A DNA stretch of 64,000 bases from CBDFHJ01 sp965247635 (GTDB lineage Bacteria; Chloroflexota; Dehalococcoidia; Lucifugimonadales; Australimonadaceae), in assembly GCA_965247635.1 (NCBI GenBank), contig CBDFHJ010000008.1, positions 1-64,000 of the forward strand. The letters run 5' to 3'. The translations under genes were made by a program, and so were the position numbers. Below, one piece after another: positions 44,023-53,156 of the stretch. Numbering within the stretch: position 1 is the first letter of the stretch; every line of letters starts with the position of its first letter. Below the pieces are notes generated by a model. That model was given only the letters and a program-made list of their open reading frames with translations, was not told the origin of the DNA and ran no database searches.

Positions 44023-44389
44023 GTCCGCTCCTATGGAAAAGGTTGGGGGGCACGCGATGCGTTGCCGCCTCGGACGACCCCAAGCCGTCCGCCACCTGCG
44101 GTGTGCGCGCGGCCATTCTAACCCTTTCTTCTCTCAGCCAACGAGGAAATCGGTCGCGGAAGCCTAGGGCAGTCGTGCGTATCAAGCCCAAGTCTCCGTT
44201 TGAGCTCGTCCTTGGTGCCGCCCCGTTCGTCATGGACCAGGTCGAGCTAAGAGCCTAACGATGTCCCTGGACACTATTACTGATCGTCCAGCCAGCGAGC
44301 TCCAAAAGGGGAGCTAGTCAAACAGGCTCATTTCCCTCGCCACTGGCGCCTGGTCCTGGCGTTACCAAAAGGAAATCGTTTTGGGGCCA
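44023..44389. other. Intergenic, no feature seen
   Basis: A GGGGCCATCAGGGCCCC hairpin at 44383-44399 just overlaps the end of the next gene and may terminate it. Otherwise I see nothing supportable. Confidence 0.4.
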
Positions 44390-45502
44390 TCAGGGCCCCA
44401 CTAGAAGGTGCAAAAAATCGACGATCTCTTGGCCAGCATAGAATAGTTCCTGATATCCACCGTGGCCGTACCCTGGGAAAACAACTAGTTGGTTGTAGAT
44501 TCCTACCTCACTTAAGGCATCAGCCATCCTGACGGTAGTCGCAGTGCAATGCCTCGTCGTGCGGTCGAGAAGATTGATGAAGCAATCGTCCTCTCCCGTC
44601 GCAAGTAGCGCCGGTGGATCGTTCGACGACACGAAAGTAAGAGGACTCGCCTCCACCAAAGGGCCTGGGTCTGCTGCCTTCCAAGCGCACTCTTCCTGGG
44701 TACACACTTCCAGGCCAAGCACGTCTCTTAACAGCCACCCTACGTGAAAGAGCTCCCGTGTTGTGTCGCCAAAATCATAGACCCCGCTTGTCCCAATGAA
44801 TCCCTTAAACGTGAGCATTTCATCCTGAATGCTGCACTCCTCCAGCCAGTTTCGTTCACTGTTGTAGGCAAGCATCCCGCCGATATGTGCGCCAGCAGAA
44901 TTGCCACTAATGAACACGGTGGAACCATCGGCGCCGTAGGTGGCGGCGTTGCGTTTAATCCAGACGACTGCACAACCAACATCATTAATCGGCGTGGGAA
45001 AGGTGTGCTGTCCATCTTCCGTGACCAGCCGATAGTTCGGCGTGACTACGACAAACCCAAGGTCGTTAAAGAATTCCACGTACTGGTGCCGGGTCTCTTT
45101 GTTGCCTGCCCGCCATCCGCCGCCATGTACCGAAATCATGATGGGGGCATCCCTGAAACCCTCTCTCGTGAACACATCGAGCCTTTGTCGCTCATGAGAC
45201 CCGTATGAAATGTCTAATTGTGACTCGGGAAGGTCCACGGGCGGCGAAGTCGGAGTAGGTGTCGGGGTGAACGCTTGCGTCGCCGTGAAGCTAGGCGTAT
45301 CGGTAGGGGTGTTCGTAGCAGTCGGAGTAGGCGCATGGGTAGCCGTTGAGGTCGGCGTAGACGTAGACATCGGAGTGACGAGAACCGTAGGAGTCGCTGT
45401 TAGCGTCGGCGGCGATGTTGGAGTAGCCGTAGATTCAGCTTGGGTACAGGCCGTCAATAATCCGGCAATGATGAGCGTGATTGTTGGCCAATACGACGAC
45501 AC
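44390..45502 (-). CDS. Lipoprotein alpha/beta hydrolase (BD-FAE-like esterase)
   Basis: The 370-residue chain begins with a signal peptide ending LLTAC (lipobox), then a Thr/Pro linker of about 65 residues that spans the cell wall or surface layer. The hydrolase domain has the oxyanion loop SVHGGGWRAGN, nucleophile FISGNSAGAHIGG, acidic residue near LATGEDDCF and His in GYGHGGYQ. It is anchored on the outer surface and probably cleaves esters of carbohydrates or lipids. The linker is built from degenerate ACxCCxAC-type codon repeats, so its length may vary. Confidence 0.88.
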   Translation of the reverse strand: MSSYWPTITLIIAGLLTACTQAESTATPTSPPTLTATPTVLVTPMSTSTPTSTATHAPTPTATNTPTDTPSFTATQAFTPTPTPTSPPVDLPESQLDISYGSHERQRLDVFTREGFRDAPIMISVHGGGWRAGNKETRHQYVEFFNDLGFVVVTPNYRLVTEDGQHTFPTPINDVGCAVVWIKRNAATYGADGSTVFISGNSAGAHIGGMLAYNSERNWLEECSIQDEMLTFKGFIGTSGVYDFGDTTRELFHVGWLLRDVLGLEVCTQEECAWKAADPGPLVEASPLTFVSSNDPPALLATGEDDCFINLLDRTTRHCTATTVRMADALSEVGIYNQLVVFPGYGHGGYQELFYAGQEIVDFLHLLVGP

Positions 45503-45537
45503 GGGGCAATTGTAGCACTGGCATGCCTCGGTGTTCG

Positions 45538-45554
45538 TGGTGGAGAGTCGACCT
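45538..45554 (-). repeat. Repeat resembling a tRNA/tmRNA 3' end (short fragment)
   Basis: On the minus strand it reads AGGTCGACTCTCCACCA. Compare GAGGTCGACTCTCC at 52783; the intervening CCCATCT part is missing here. Confidence 0.25.
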
Positions 45555-45631
45555 ATATCAGGAACACGGGCAGCGATTCGTCAGTAGGAACCCGCCGGCC
45601 GTGTGTGGAGTCGCAGATTTCCCAAGCGGTG

Positions 45632-45829
45632 CTACTCGCGCACTCGCATCTTGTCCCGAATGTGAAATAGGAATTCGGGGCTCCGAATCATCTCCTCCGA
45701 GACGCCCCAGTGCTCCTTGCCGTGGCGGACGGCCTCGTCAATCAACTCGTCCTCGGAGTTCGCGTACAGTACCGCTTCGCACCAAGCAATGCCCATGTCC
45801 GTGCATGAAAGTGAAATTTTTTCTGTCAT
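45632..45829 (-). CDS. DUF1059 small protein
   Basis: From ATG 45829 (GGAGGGTGGGA upstream) the protein has 65 residues: MTEKISLSCTDMGIAWCEAV, then SEDELIDEAVRHGKEHWGV. The CxDMGxxC core, acidic helix and terminal HIRDKMR fit DUF1059. The Cys and His residues could bind metal. Function unknown. Confidence 0.8.
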   Translation of the reverse strand: MTEKISLSCTDMGIAWCEAVLYANSEDELIDEAVRHGKEHWGVSEEMIRSPEFLFHIRDKMRVRE

Positions 45830-46359
45830 TCCCACCCTCCATCAACATGGGGCTCAACGGGTTATGGCCCTAAACTCAGGTGCCATTCCGGCTGGCTAGA
45901 CCGTCCAGGCACTACTGCCAAGCCCAGCAGGCTCCAATGAGGTCGGCCAGTTACGTACGGGCTTCGCTCGTGGGATGCGAGCCATTTACTAGTCTACCAC
46001 CCAAGGCCGGATATGCGGATGTCTCTGACGCCCTCGGGGCTGGTTGACCACCAAACATCTCCTGACGCATTAGGACCGCGCTTCGGCCAGATGCTGGCCA
46101 TGGCCCGGCCAGGCAGCAGAGTACCATCCGCCGGCCGTGCGTTACGACTTAGCTCGCCGTCGACTACGTGGGCTCAGCTCGCGTGTGCACCCGGCGGGGT
46201 TCGATCAGGCTTTCATCTGCTGGTCGTGAAGTTGACCGGCGCGAACGCCGCCGTTAACCTCTGGTTCGCTACCAGCGACGTCTGGCTAGCCGGAAGCGCG
46301 CCACGTTCGCCTCAACCGCCGGCCCTCCGAACTTTGCTATTAAGAAAGCACTGTGAACC
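45830..46359. other. Intergenic, no gene supported
   Basis: A frame is open at 46013-46363 but its residues do not look like a protein and it has no ribosome-binding site. The promoter of the histidine kinase should lie here. Confidence 0.5.
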
Positions 46360-47706
46360 ATGAACCGTGAAGAAGGGGAAGACCCCAGTGGCGACATCCC
46401 AGTGGTACCGGAGCTGCACCCGGGGCCGGTGATTCAGTTCGATCCCGCTGGTCGCATCCTTTCGGCGAATTTCGCGGCGTTTACTCTTTGGGGGCCCAAG
46501 GTCAACCGAGGTGCCAACGTTACCGAGTTGACCCCCGCACTGTCCGGGCTCGACATCGAAAGCACCATCCACGAAGGCCGACAGCTGACCGTCTCCGATC
46601 GGCTCGACGATAGGCTCTACGACTTCGCCATACGTGGGATCCGGAACCTCGAAGTCGGTGGCATCTATGGGACCGACGTTACCGATCTCAGGCGCGAGGC
46701 TGAGGAGCTCGAGCGGGAAGTCGCACTTCGCCAGCAGGAGAAATTGGCTGCGCTGGGCAAACTGGCCGCAGGGCTTGCTCACGAGCTCAACAACCCAGCG
46801 GCGGCGGCGAAGAGAGCGGCTGCGGACCTCCCCGACACAGTGCGACGGATGCACGCCACCAGCATGGCTCTCCACCGCTACCTGGACGCCAACGGCTGGG
46901 AGGCGCTCGAACGAACCGAGCAAAGCTGGCGCGTACGTCAGGTCGACGTAGAACACCTCGACCCAATGATCAGGAGTCACCGCGAGGATGACCTGACGGA
47001 TTGGCTAGAATCTCACGGGTTAGCCGAGCCCTGGCGTCTGTCGGCCGCGCTGGTGGACGGCGGCGTCGGTGTAGTCGACCTTGACCGTCTCGCTGAAGAA
47101 TTTCCACAGGGGCTGGCAATGGTGGTCAGCTTTCTCACCCACTCCTTGGTCGTTTTCGAGCTCGGGGCTGTGGTCTCAAGCGCGACCGGCCGCATCTCGG
47201 ACCTCGTGTCTGCGGTCAAGGGCTACACATTCATGGACCAAGTGCCCAAGCACGAGGTCGATATCCACGAGGGCATCGATCAGACCTTGACGATTCTGGG
47301 ATTCCGGTTGCAGGAAATCACGGTACAGCGAGAGTTCGATCGGACGTTGCCGATGATTCGTGTGGCGGGAGCTGGCCTGAGTCAGGTGTGGACCAATCTT
47401 GTCGACAATGCCATCGAAGCGGTTCACGAAAAAGGAGGCGGTGACAAAGGAACGATTATAGTAAGGACATTCCGTAACCAAGACCGGATCATCGTCGAGG
47501 TCATCGACAACGGAGTGGGCATCCAGGATAGCGTAAAAGCCAGGATATTCGAGCCGTTCTTCACAACCCGAGGCCAAGGTCAAGGCACAGGGTTAGGGCT
47601 GGACATCTCCAGGCGAACGATCGAAGCCCTCGGGGGTCAGATCGAATTCGAGTCGCGCCCCGGTGAAACCCGGTTCTGGGTAACCTTGCCGCTGGAGCAG
47701 AGCTGA
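46360..47706 (+). CDS. Sensor histidine kinase with PAS domain, soluble
   Basis: The 448-residue protein lacks membrane helices. A PAS-like domain (residues 20-115, IQFDPAGRILSANFAAFTLW) is followed by the phospho-acceptor helix LGKLAAGLAHELNNPAAAAK. The ATPase domain has WTNLVDNAIEAV (N box), VIDNGVGIQ (G1) and GTGLGLDISRR (G2). It sits tail to tail with the response-regulator/oxidoreductase gene. This pairing of kinase and regulator-oxidoreductase is known, so they likely form one redox-sensing two-component system, now broken on the regulator side. Confidence 0.92.
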   Translation: MNREEGEDPSGDIPVVPELHPGPVIQFDPAGRILSANFAAFTLWGPKVNRGANVTELTPALSGLDIESTIHEGRQLTVSDRLDDRLYDFAIRGIRNLEVGGIYGTDVTDLRREAEELEREVALRQQEKLAALGKLAAGLAHELNNPAAAAKRAAADLPDTVRRMHATSMALHRYLDANGWEALERTEQSWRVRQVDVEHLDPMIRSHREDDLTDWLESHGLAEPWRLSAALVDGGVGVVDLDRLAEEFPQGLAMVVSFLTHSLVVFELGAVVSSATGRISDLVSAVKGYTFMDQVPKHEVDIHEGIDQTLTILGFRLQEITVQREFDRTLPMIRVAGAGLSQVWTNLVDNAIEAVHEKGGGDKGTIIVRTFRNQDRIIVEVIDNGVGIQDSVKARIFEPFFTTRGQGQGTGLGLDISRRTIEALGGQIEFESRPGETRFWVTLPLEQS

Positions 47707-47771
47707 CCGTTCGCGCCGCTCAGGTCCGGCCGTCAGCCCCCTCGACCGCGGCGGGTGTTCAGCCTGCATCC

Positions 47772-48524
47772 CTAGGTTTGCGACCCTCCAACCTTGGACA
47801 GGTACCGAAGGACGAAGGAGACGGCCATCGCGCCTTCTCCTACCGCTGAGGCGACCCGCTTGATAGAACCATGCCGGACGTCCCCTGCGACGAAGACCCC
47901 CGGCAAGCTCGTCTCGAGTGGGAAGGGATCACGTTCGAGGGGCCAATTGTTTGGACGATTCTTGCCGCTCATATCAAAGCCGGACATGATGAACCCATGA
48001 CGATCGCGCTCGATCACTCCGCCGATCCAACCTGTGTGAGGCACGGCGCCGATGAAGATAAACACAGCTCGCGTCGGCACCTTCTCGGTTCCCTCTGGCG
48101 CATGCTTGAGCGTGAGTGCTTCCAAATGGCCGTCCCCGTGTGCCTCCGCTACCTCTGTCTCCGTCATAACCGTTATTCCGCCAGAAGCACGAATCTGATC
48201 CACAAGGTAGGCAGACATCCCTTGCTCGATTGAATTTTCGCGCACGAGGATGCTCACATTCTTAGCGAAGCGAGAGAAGTACATGGCCGCTTGGCCAGCG
48301 GAGTTCGCCCCTCCCACGATGTACGCGTTCTCTCCCTTTACGGACTCCCCCTCGGTCATGGCTGCACCGTAGTAGATTCCAGCCCCCGTCAATTCCTCGC
48401 AACCTGGAACATCGAGCTTCCGGTACGATACGCCGGATGTAATGACCAACGCGTGACAGTCAAGCGCGGTCCCATCGCCGAGAGCCACCCCTCGGTAGTG
48501 CTCCTTCGTGCGAATCCCGATCAC
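47772..48524 (-). pseudogene. Response regulator/FAD-oxidoreductase fusion, C-terminal part after frameshift
   Basis: This frame holds the second half of the pyridine-nucleotide oxidoreductase: GIYYGAAMTEGESVKGENAYIV (in part), GGANSAGQAAMYFSRFAK for NADPH binding, and GVFVAGDVRHGSIKRVASAVGEGA for FAD. The CxxC of true thioredoxin reductases is replaced by YYGAA, as is usual in this fusion family. It is out of frame with the N-terminal part because of the 193-bp duplication next to it. Confidence 0.88.
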
Positions 48525-48704
48525 CTCTTGGCTTAAAAGGACTTCGACACCAAATCGCTTTACTTGGGTGACGGCTCGCCTGGCAAGGTCGGCACCTGAT
48601 AAGCCCGCGGGGAATCCTAGGTAGTTCTCTATACGGGAACTTTCACCTGCTTGACCACCCGGCGCTTGCCGCTCAATGAGGAGGGTGTTCAGTCCCTCAG
48701 AGCC
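48512..48704. repeat. 193-bp tandem duplication, first unit
   Basis: The unit runs from GAATCCCGATCACCTC to CCCTCAGAGCC and is repeated without visible change at 48705-48897. As 193 is not a multiple of 3, it shifts the frame by one. Confidence 0.95.
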
Positions 48705-49498
48705 GAATCCCGATCACCTCTTGGCTTAAAAGGACTTCGACACCAAATCGCTTTACTTGGGTGACGGCTCGCCTGGCAAGGTCGGCACCTGATAAGCCCG
48801 CGGGGAATCCTAGGTAGTTCTCTATACGGGAACTTTCACCTGCTTGACCACCCGGCGCTTGCCGCTCAATGAGGAGGGTGTTCAGTCCCTCAGAGCCGCC
48901 ATAGACGCCTGCGGCCAGGCCGGCGGGTCCAGCGCCGACGATGATGAGATCGTAAAAAGGGTTGCTGGCCTGGGTCCTCAGGCCGGCCTTTTCGGCCACC
49001 TGTTGAGTCGACGGGGCCTCGAGGGTGGTGCCGTCCGGGAAAATGACCACGTGCAAGGCGCGACCATCGGCACCGGCAGTTTCGAGCGGGCCCGTAACGG
49101 CATCCTGATCTTCGATATCAAGCCATTCGTAGGGCACTTGGTTCCGGGCAAGAAAATTCTTGACCTCGTGTGATGCGCGGGACCAACGGTGCCCGATCAC
49201 GCGGATTCCCTCGAACACGGGCCGGTAACCAGCGCTCCATTCGTCTAGTAGGTCTGAGAGGACTGGGTATAAGTTTTGCTCAGGGGGGTCCCATGGTTTG
49301 AGCAAGTGGTAGTGGGTTTTCACCTCGTTAATTGCCCGAATCGCTACTTCCGTGTCTGCGTATGCGGTCAGCAGCACTCGCCTGGCGGCTGGATACAGTG
49401 ACATCGCTTCCCCGAGGAAGTCGACGCCAGTCATGCCTGGCATCCGCTGGTCGACCAGAAGTAGCGCGACGGGCTCGTTGGTCAGCTTCAACTGCTTG
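48697..49498 (-). pseudogene. Response regulator/FAD-oxidoreductase fusion, N-terminal part, cut by IS and frameshifted
   Basis: It starts inside a receiver domain (LVDQRMPGMTGVDFLGEA, with the phospho-acceptor Asp; VLLTAYADTE; HLLKPWDPP). About the first 35 residues, including the acidic pocket, are lost at IS copy G. A thioredoxin-like segment (FLARNQVPYEWLDIED) follows, then the FAD-binding domain (YDLIIVGAGPAGLAAGVYGG). The frame ends in the duplicated unit. Deleting one 193-bp unit restores a single frame of about 510 codons with the C-terminal part. Confidence 0.9.
48705..48897. repeat. 193-bp tandem duplication, second unit
   Basis: This copy adjoins the first directly. Their apparent identity means the event is recent, or that it is an assembly error. 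Confidence 0.95.
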
Positions 49499-50866
49499 GA
49501 GGTATCTTCAAAAAGTGTGTAAACAGTCAGGCGGTGTACCCTCTCTCTGAACAACACGGGCTCGAGGCCCAAGAGAGGAGATAGACCGCCCATGAGGAAG
49601 GAAAGCACTGAGAGTAGGTCGGAGTCAAGGCCGGAGTGGGAGCAGTTGGAGGATTGGGTGCGAAGCCAGGTCCAGAGGCTGATCCAGGAGTTGCCGGAGG
49701 AGGAGGTGACGGCGTTTCTGGGAAGGGCGAAGTCGGCGCTCAGATCCGACTCGGACAACGATACCGGCTATCGGAACGGATACGGCAGAGCCCGGAGGCT
49801 TACGCTGAGTTCGGGAACGATACAGCTGAGGCGGCCGCGAGTCCGCGATACCGAGGAGCAGTTCGAGAGCCGGCTGCTGCCGCTGTTCGTCAACAGGACC
49901 AGGAAGGTTGCTGAGTTGATCCCCGAGCTGTACCTGCACGGTCTATCCGAAGGCGACTTCGATCTGGCTTTGCGGGGGCTGCTGGGAGAGGACGCACCGG
50001 TATCGGCGAGCACGGTGGCCCGGTTGAAGTCCAAGTGGAACGATGAGCTTGCCCAATGGCGCAGCCGGCCCCTAGATGACCTGGAAGTGGTCTACATGTG
50101 GGTGGATGGAGTCTACGTCAAGGCTGGTCTTGAGAAGGAGAAGGCGGCAGTACTGGTGGTGGTGGCGGCCCTGAGCGACGGGAGCAAGGTGGTGGTGAGC
50201 GCTGTTCCCGGATACAGGGAGTCCACAGAGAACTGGTCCGATGTGCTCAGGGACATGAGGCGCCGCGGGCTGGAGTGCCCGAGGCTGGTGGTTGGGGACG
50301 GACACCTGGGCATCTGGGGAGCTCTGCGCAACGTCTATCCGCAGGCGGCAGAGCAACGCTGCTGGAACCACAAGATCGTAAACGTGCTCGCCAAGCTTCC
50401 AAAGCGACAACAGGACCAGGCCAAGCTCATGCTGCGTACTATCCCCTACGCGCCGACTCGGACAGAGGCTGAGCGGCTCAGGACGGTGTTCACCAGGTGG
50501 TGCGGCGACCATTCCTACGAGGCGGCCTCAGAGGCCTTGGAGCGGGACTGGGACCGCATGGTCACCTTCTATGACTTCCCAAAGGAGCACTGGGGGCACC
50601 TTCGCACGACGAACCCGGTAGAATCACCCTTCGCGGCCCTCAGGCTTCGGACCGATGCCGCCAAGCGCTACAAGAGGGTCGATCGGGCGATAGCGGTGAT
50701 CTGGAAAATGTTGATGGTCGCCGAACAGCGCTTCAGGCGTCTGAAGGCCCCTGAGTTGATCGAAGACGTCTATCTCGGCGCACAGTATGCGGATGGAATC
50801 GCCATTGAATCAACGGCTGAGAAGGTCGCCGCCTGATGTCGTTTACACACCTATTGACGTAACCTC
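49499..50866 (+). mobile_element. IS256-family element, copy G, complete, no target duplication
   Basis: Flanks ACTGCTTG and CACCCGAG do not match. Left of it is a receiver domain missing its N terminus. Right of it is an unrelated truncated gene, so two genes were broken at this junction. Confidence 0.95.
49592..50836 (+). CDS. IS256-family transposase, copy G
   Basis: Full-length 414 residues, Pro35 and Thr289, with no copy-specific amino-acid changes; the closest here to a consensus of the Pro35 group. Confidence 0.95.
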   Translation: MRKESTESRSESRPEWEQLEDWVRSQVQRLIQELPEEEVTAFLGRAKSALRSDSDNDTGYRNGYGRARRLTLSSGTIQLRRPRVRDTEEQFESRLLPLFVNRTRKVAELIPELYLHGLSEGDFDLALRGLLGEDAPVSASTVARLKSKWNDELAQWRSRPLDDLEVVYMWVDGVYVKAGLEKEKAAVLVVVAALSDGSKVVVSAVPGYRESTENWSDVLRDMRRRGLECPRLVVGDGHLGIWGALRNVYPQAAEQRCWNHKIVNVLAKLPKRQQDQAKLMLRTIPYAPTRTEAERLRTVFTRWCGDHSYEAASEALERDWDRMVTFYDFPKEHWGHLRTTNPVESPFAALRLRTDAAKRYKRVDRAIAVIWKMLMVAEQRFRRLKAPELIEDVYLGAQYADGIAIESTAEKVAA

Positions 50867-51364
50867 CACCCGAGTACCACTGGTTGCAGCCGGTGTTGAG
50901 GCGTCACGCTGACACCGACCCTCTGCTCCTAGCGGATGTTCCCGCTTTGGCACGAGAGACCTATCGCCGGGGTCTCGAAGTGCTGGTCGACGCACTGGAC
51001 CTAGTCCGGGCCAGCAGCGCGCCTGGAAGAGACGAGCTGGAACAGGGAATCGACCACGTAGAGCAAGAGATGGCGGCCGGAAAGGCCGACGAAACCGAGT
51101 CAGCCTGGGTGCTGCTGAACGAGGACAGGCTGACCTCCTACCGCGAGCGTCTCGCGTTACTCGATCACCTCGACCTCCAGACAGGCCAGCTCCTGCACCA
51201 GGCGGCCCGTTGCGAAACATCACTCCACCGGCACCCGTGTCGAGCTGGCATCGATCGGGGCCAGTGGCACGGAAACCAGCGTGGATGCCGTGGTTAGAGC
51301 CCTTCAGGGAACCCTTCAGCAAGTAAAGGAGGTGCAAGACGAACTCAAGCGGCTCGGGTACTGA
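50867..51364 (+). pseudogene. Unknown coiled protein upstream of telA-like gene, truncated and frameshifted
   Basis: The frame enters from the IS as PPEYHWLQPVLRRHADTDPLL and continues as an acidic, helical protein to about 51215. A sister frame then carries STGTRVELASIGASGTE and ALQGTLQQVKEVQDELKRLGY to a TGA. Both ends look coding, so a one-base frameshift lies between. The N terminus is missing. It is probably the former first gene of the TelA operon; no known family is recognised. Confidence 0.5.
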
Positions 51365-51407
51365 GGGAGAAATTCGAGGACAGGATAACAACAAAGGAGG
51401 AGTCATC

Positions 51408-52667
51408 ATGATTGGACAGCAGGACCACAACGAGGGTGAGGCCCAGCACGAGCAGAGCAATGAATTCGAACCCGCGGGCCTGGTTCCCACAGAGACCGAT
51501 CGGCCAGCGCCGCCCAAGGGCATGCGCGGAGAGGATGCCCAGCTAATCGAGCAGCAGGCTGCCGAACTGGTCGGCCAGCTCGGCGAGGCTACGGGTGGAA
51601 AGGAGCTTGCTTATCTAGACAACGTCACCCATGTGGGAGTTCAGGAGCAGCGCAACGCCGCCGAACATCTCAACCTCCTCAAAGCGCGTATGGCGGATTT
51701 CCTCAGCGCCGGCGGCACCAGCCGCGACATCGCCAACGGCTTGAGGGACCTGCGTATGACGCTCGACCAGATCAACCCCCATGAGGCCGCCGGAAAGGGC
51801 CTGTTGGGCCGCATAGCCAGAAGAATCCCGCTCATCGGCAGCCGTCACAACCCGGTGGCGCGAGCCCTCAACAGGATCGCGGTCAAGTATGAGCCGGTCA
51901 CGCGGCAGATCACGGTCATCGAAACGCGGTTGCGGGAGGGGAGGGCCATGCTCGCCCGGGACAACGTGGACCTGCGCAAGGTCTACGAGGGGGTGGAGGC
52001 GCAGCAGCAGCCCCTTCAAAGGAACATCTACCTCGGCGAGGTCCTGATGCTGCACCTCAACAAACTGGCGAAGCAGACGGATGATCCAATGAAGCATGAC
52101 CGCATCCAGGGGGCTTTGCTCGATGTGACCACGCGGGTACAGGACCTGCGGACCATGGAGGAGGTGAACGTTCAGTTCTTCGTCAGCATCGAGATGAGCC
52201 GGCAAAACAATAACCGGCTCGGACAGTCTGTCGAGCAGACCCTGACATTGACCACCAACGTCGTGACCGTCGGACTCGCCATCCAGTCGGCGTTGGTGCG
52301 GCAGACCCGGGTGATGGAGGCGGCGCAGCGCACGAGGCAGTTCCTCGGCGATTTGGTCACGGCCAACGCTGCCGCCATCAGACAGCACACCACGGAGATC
52401 GGTGACCTGCAGAAGCAGCCGGTCATCGCGCTGGAGAAGATCGTCCAGGCCCACGACGACCTGGTCGAGGCCCTCAACATCGCAAGCCGGCTGCAGGATG
52501 AGTCCATCACCGCAGCGACCGAGAACATCACCACGCTGCGCCAGATGTCCGCCAAGCTCGCCGAGCGGGTCGGCGGGCTGCATCACGAGGAGGCCGGAGT
52601 CCAACAGGTTCCTCGTGACTCCCATGGTAATGCCTATGTTGAAGTCCACGAAAGGAGCGACGCATGA
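51408..52667 (+). CDS. TelA/KlaA-like toxic anion resistance protein
   Basis: The 419-residue, mostly helical protein fits the TelA family. Typical stretches are LARDNVDLRKVYEGVEAQQQ (in part), IYLGEVLMLHLNKLA, QSVEQTLTLTTNVVTVGLAI and AAQRTRQFLGDLVTANAAAI. The first 40 residues are acidic and disordered. An AAAGGAGGAG site lies 5 nt before the ATG. Family members are linked to tellurite and envelope-stress phenotypes, but the mechanism is not settled. The usual partner is often XpaC or TerD; neither is seen. Confidence 0.87.
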   Translation: MIGQQDHNEGEAQHEQSNEFEPAGLVPTETDRPAPPKGMRGEDAQLIEQQAAELVGQLGEATGGKELAYLDNVTHVGVQEQRNAAEHLNLLKARMADFLSAGGTSRDIANGLRDLRMTLDQINPHEAAGKGLLGRIARRIPLIGSRHNPVARALNRIAVKYEPVTRQITVIETRLREGRAMLARDNVDLRKVYEGVEAQQQPLQRNIYLGEVLMLHLNKLAKQTDDPMKHDRIQGALLDVTTRVQDLRTMEEVNVQFFVSIEMSRQNNNRLGQSVEQTLTLTTNVVTVGLAIQSALVRQTRVMEAAQRTRQFLGDLVTANAAAIRQHTTEIGDLQKQPVIALEKIVQAHDDLVEALNIASRLQDESITAATENITTLRQMSAKLAERVGGLHHEEAGVQQVPRDSHGNAYVEVHERSDA

Positions 52668-53156
52668 GACGCCCAAGCTCTGGAATGTCGGGCGCCTGAG
52701 TGACCATTGCCTAACCTGGGCCTGTCCACAACAGATGGTGCTCGCCTGGCTTACCGCAGGACGGTGAAATATATCTCGACCGTGGTGGAGATGGGGGAGA
52801 GTCGACCTCCGCCGTGAACACCATTGACCAGCGGCGCTCGCCGTACGAAGTTGAAGGGGGTTCTGCCCCGATAGCCGAAATTCCAGCCGGCTACGGCGAG
52901 CCTAACAGGACACCATTAACAACTTAGCCGTGTACAACATAAAAATTTAAGCTGAAAATGACTAGATCTTAAGTAAGTGACCCAGAGTGGCCGACATTGT
53001 AAGCAGAATAAAATTCGAAGTGCACGAGAAGCCCAAGCAGACGCAACTTCTCGTGCACTAGGAGCAAACTCACTTGTTGCTGGATCTTAATCGTCGAACG
53101 TGCCACATTCAGTTTGGAACTCTAGACATAATACAGCTAGTCGAAGTTTGCCCCCC
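52668..53156. other. Intergenic, partly AT-rich
   Basis: It contains the tRNA-like repeat at 52783. From about 52900 to 53150 it is clearly richer in A and T than its surroundings, with an inverted pair GTGCACGAGAAG (53020) and CTTCTCGTGCAC (53047). That hairpin may serve as a terminator. No gene is supported. Confidence 0.5.
52783..52827 (-). repeat. Repeat resembling a tRNA/tmRNA 3' end (fragment 2)
   Basis: On the minus strand: GGTGTTCACGGCGGAGGTCG, then ACTCTCCCCCATCTCCACCA. The ending CATCTCCACCA and a T-arm-like fold resemble a tmRNA 3' end, but no 5' half is present. It matches fragment 1 at 31993 over about 33 nt. Confidence 0.35.

Noticed and set aside
46013..46363. 116-residue frame before the histidine kinase
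   Set aside because: Composition is not protein-like, it overlaps the kinase start, and it has no ribosome-binding site.
27041..50874. Shared CACCCGA at the flanks of copies E and G as proof of their recombination
   Set aside because: The match is offset by one base and does not extend further, so it is probably chance.
52783..52870. A functional tRNA or tmRNA on the minus strand
   Set aside because: No matching 5' acceptor strand, D-arm or anticodon arm occurs within reach of the CCA-like end.
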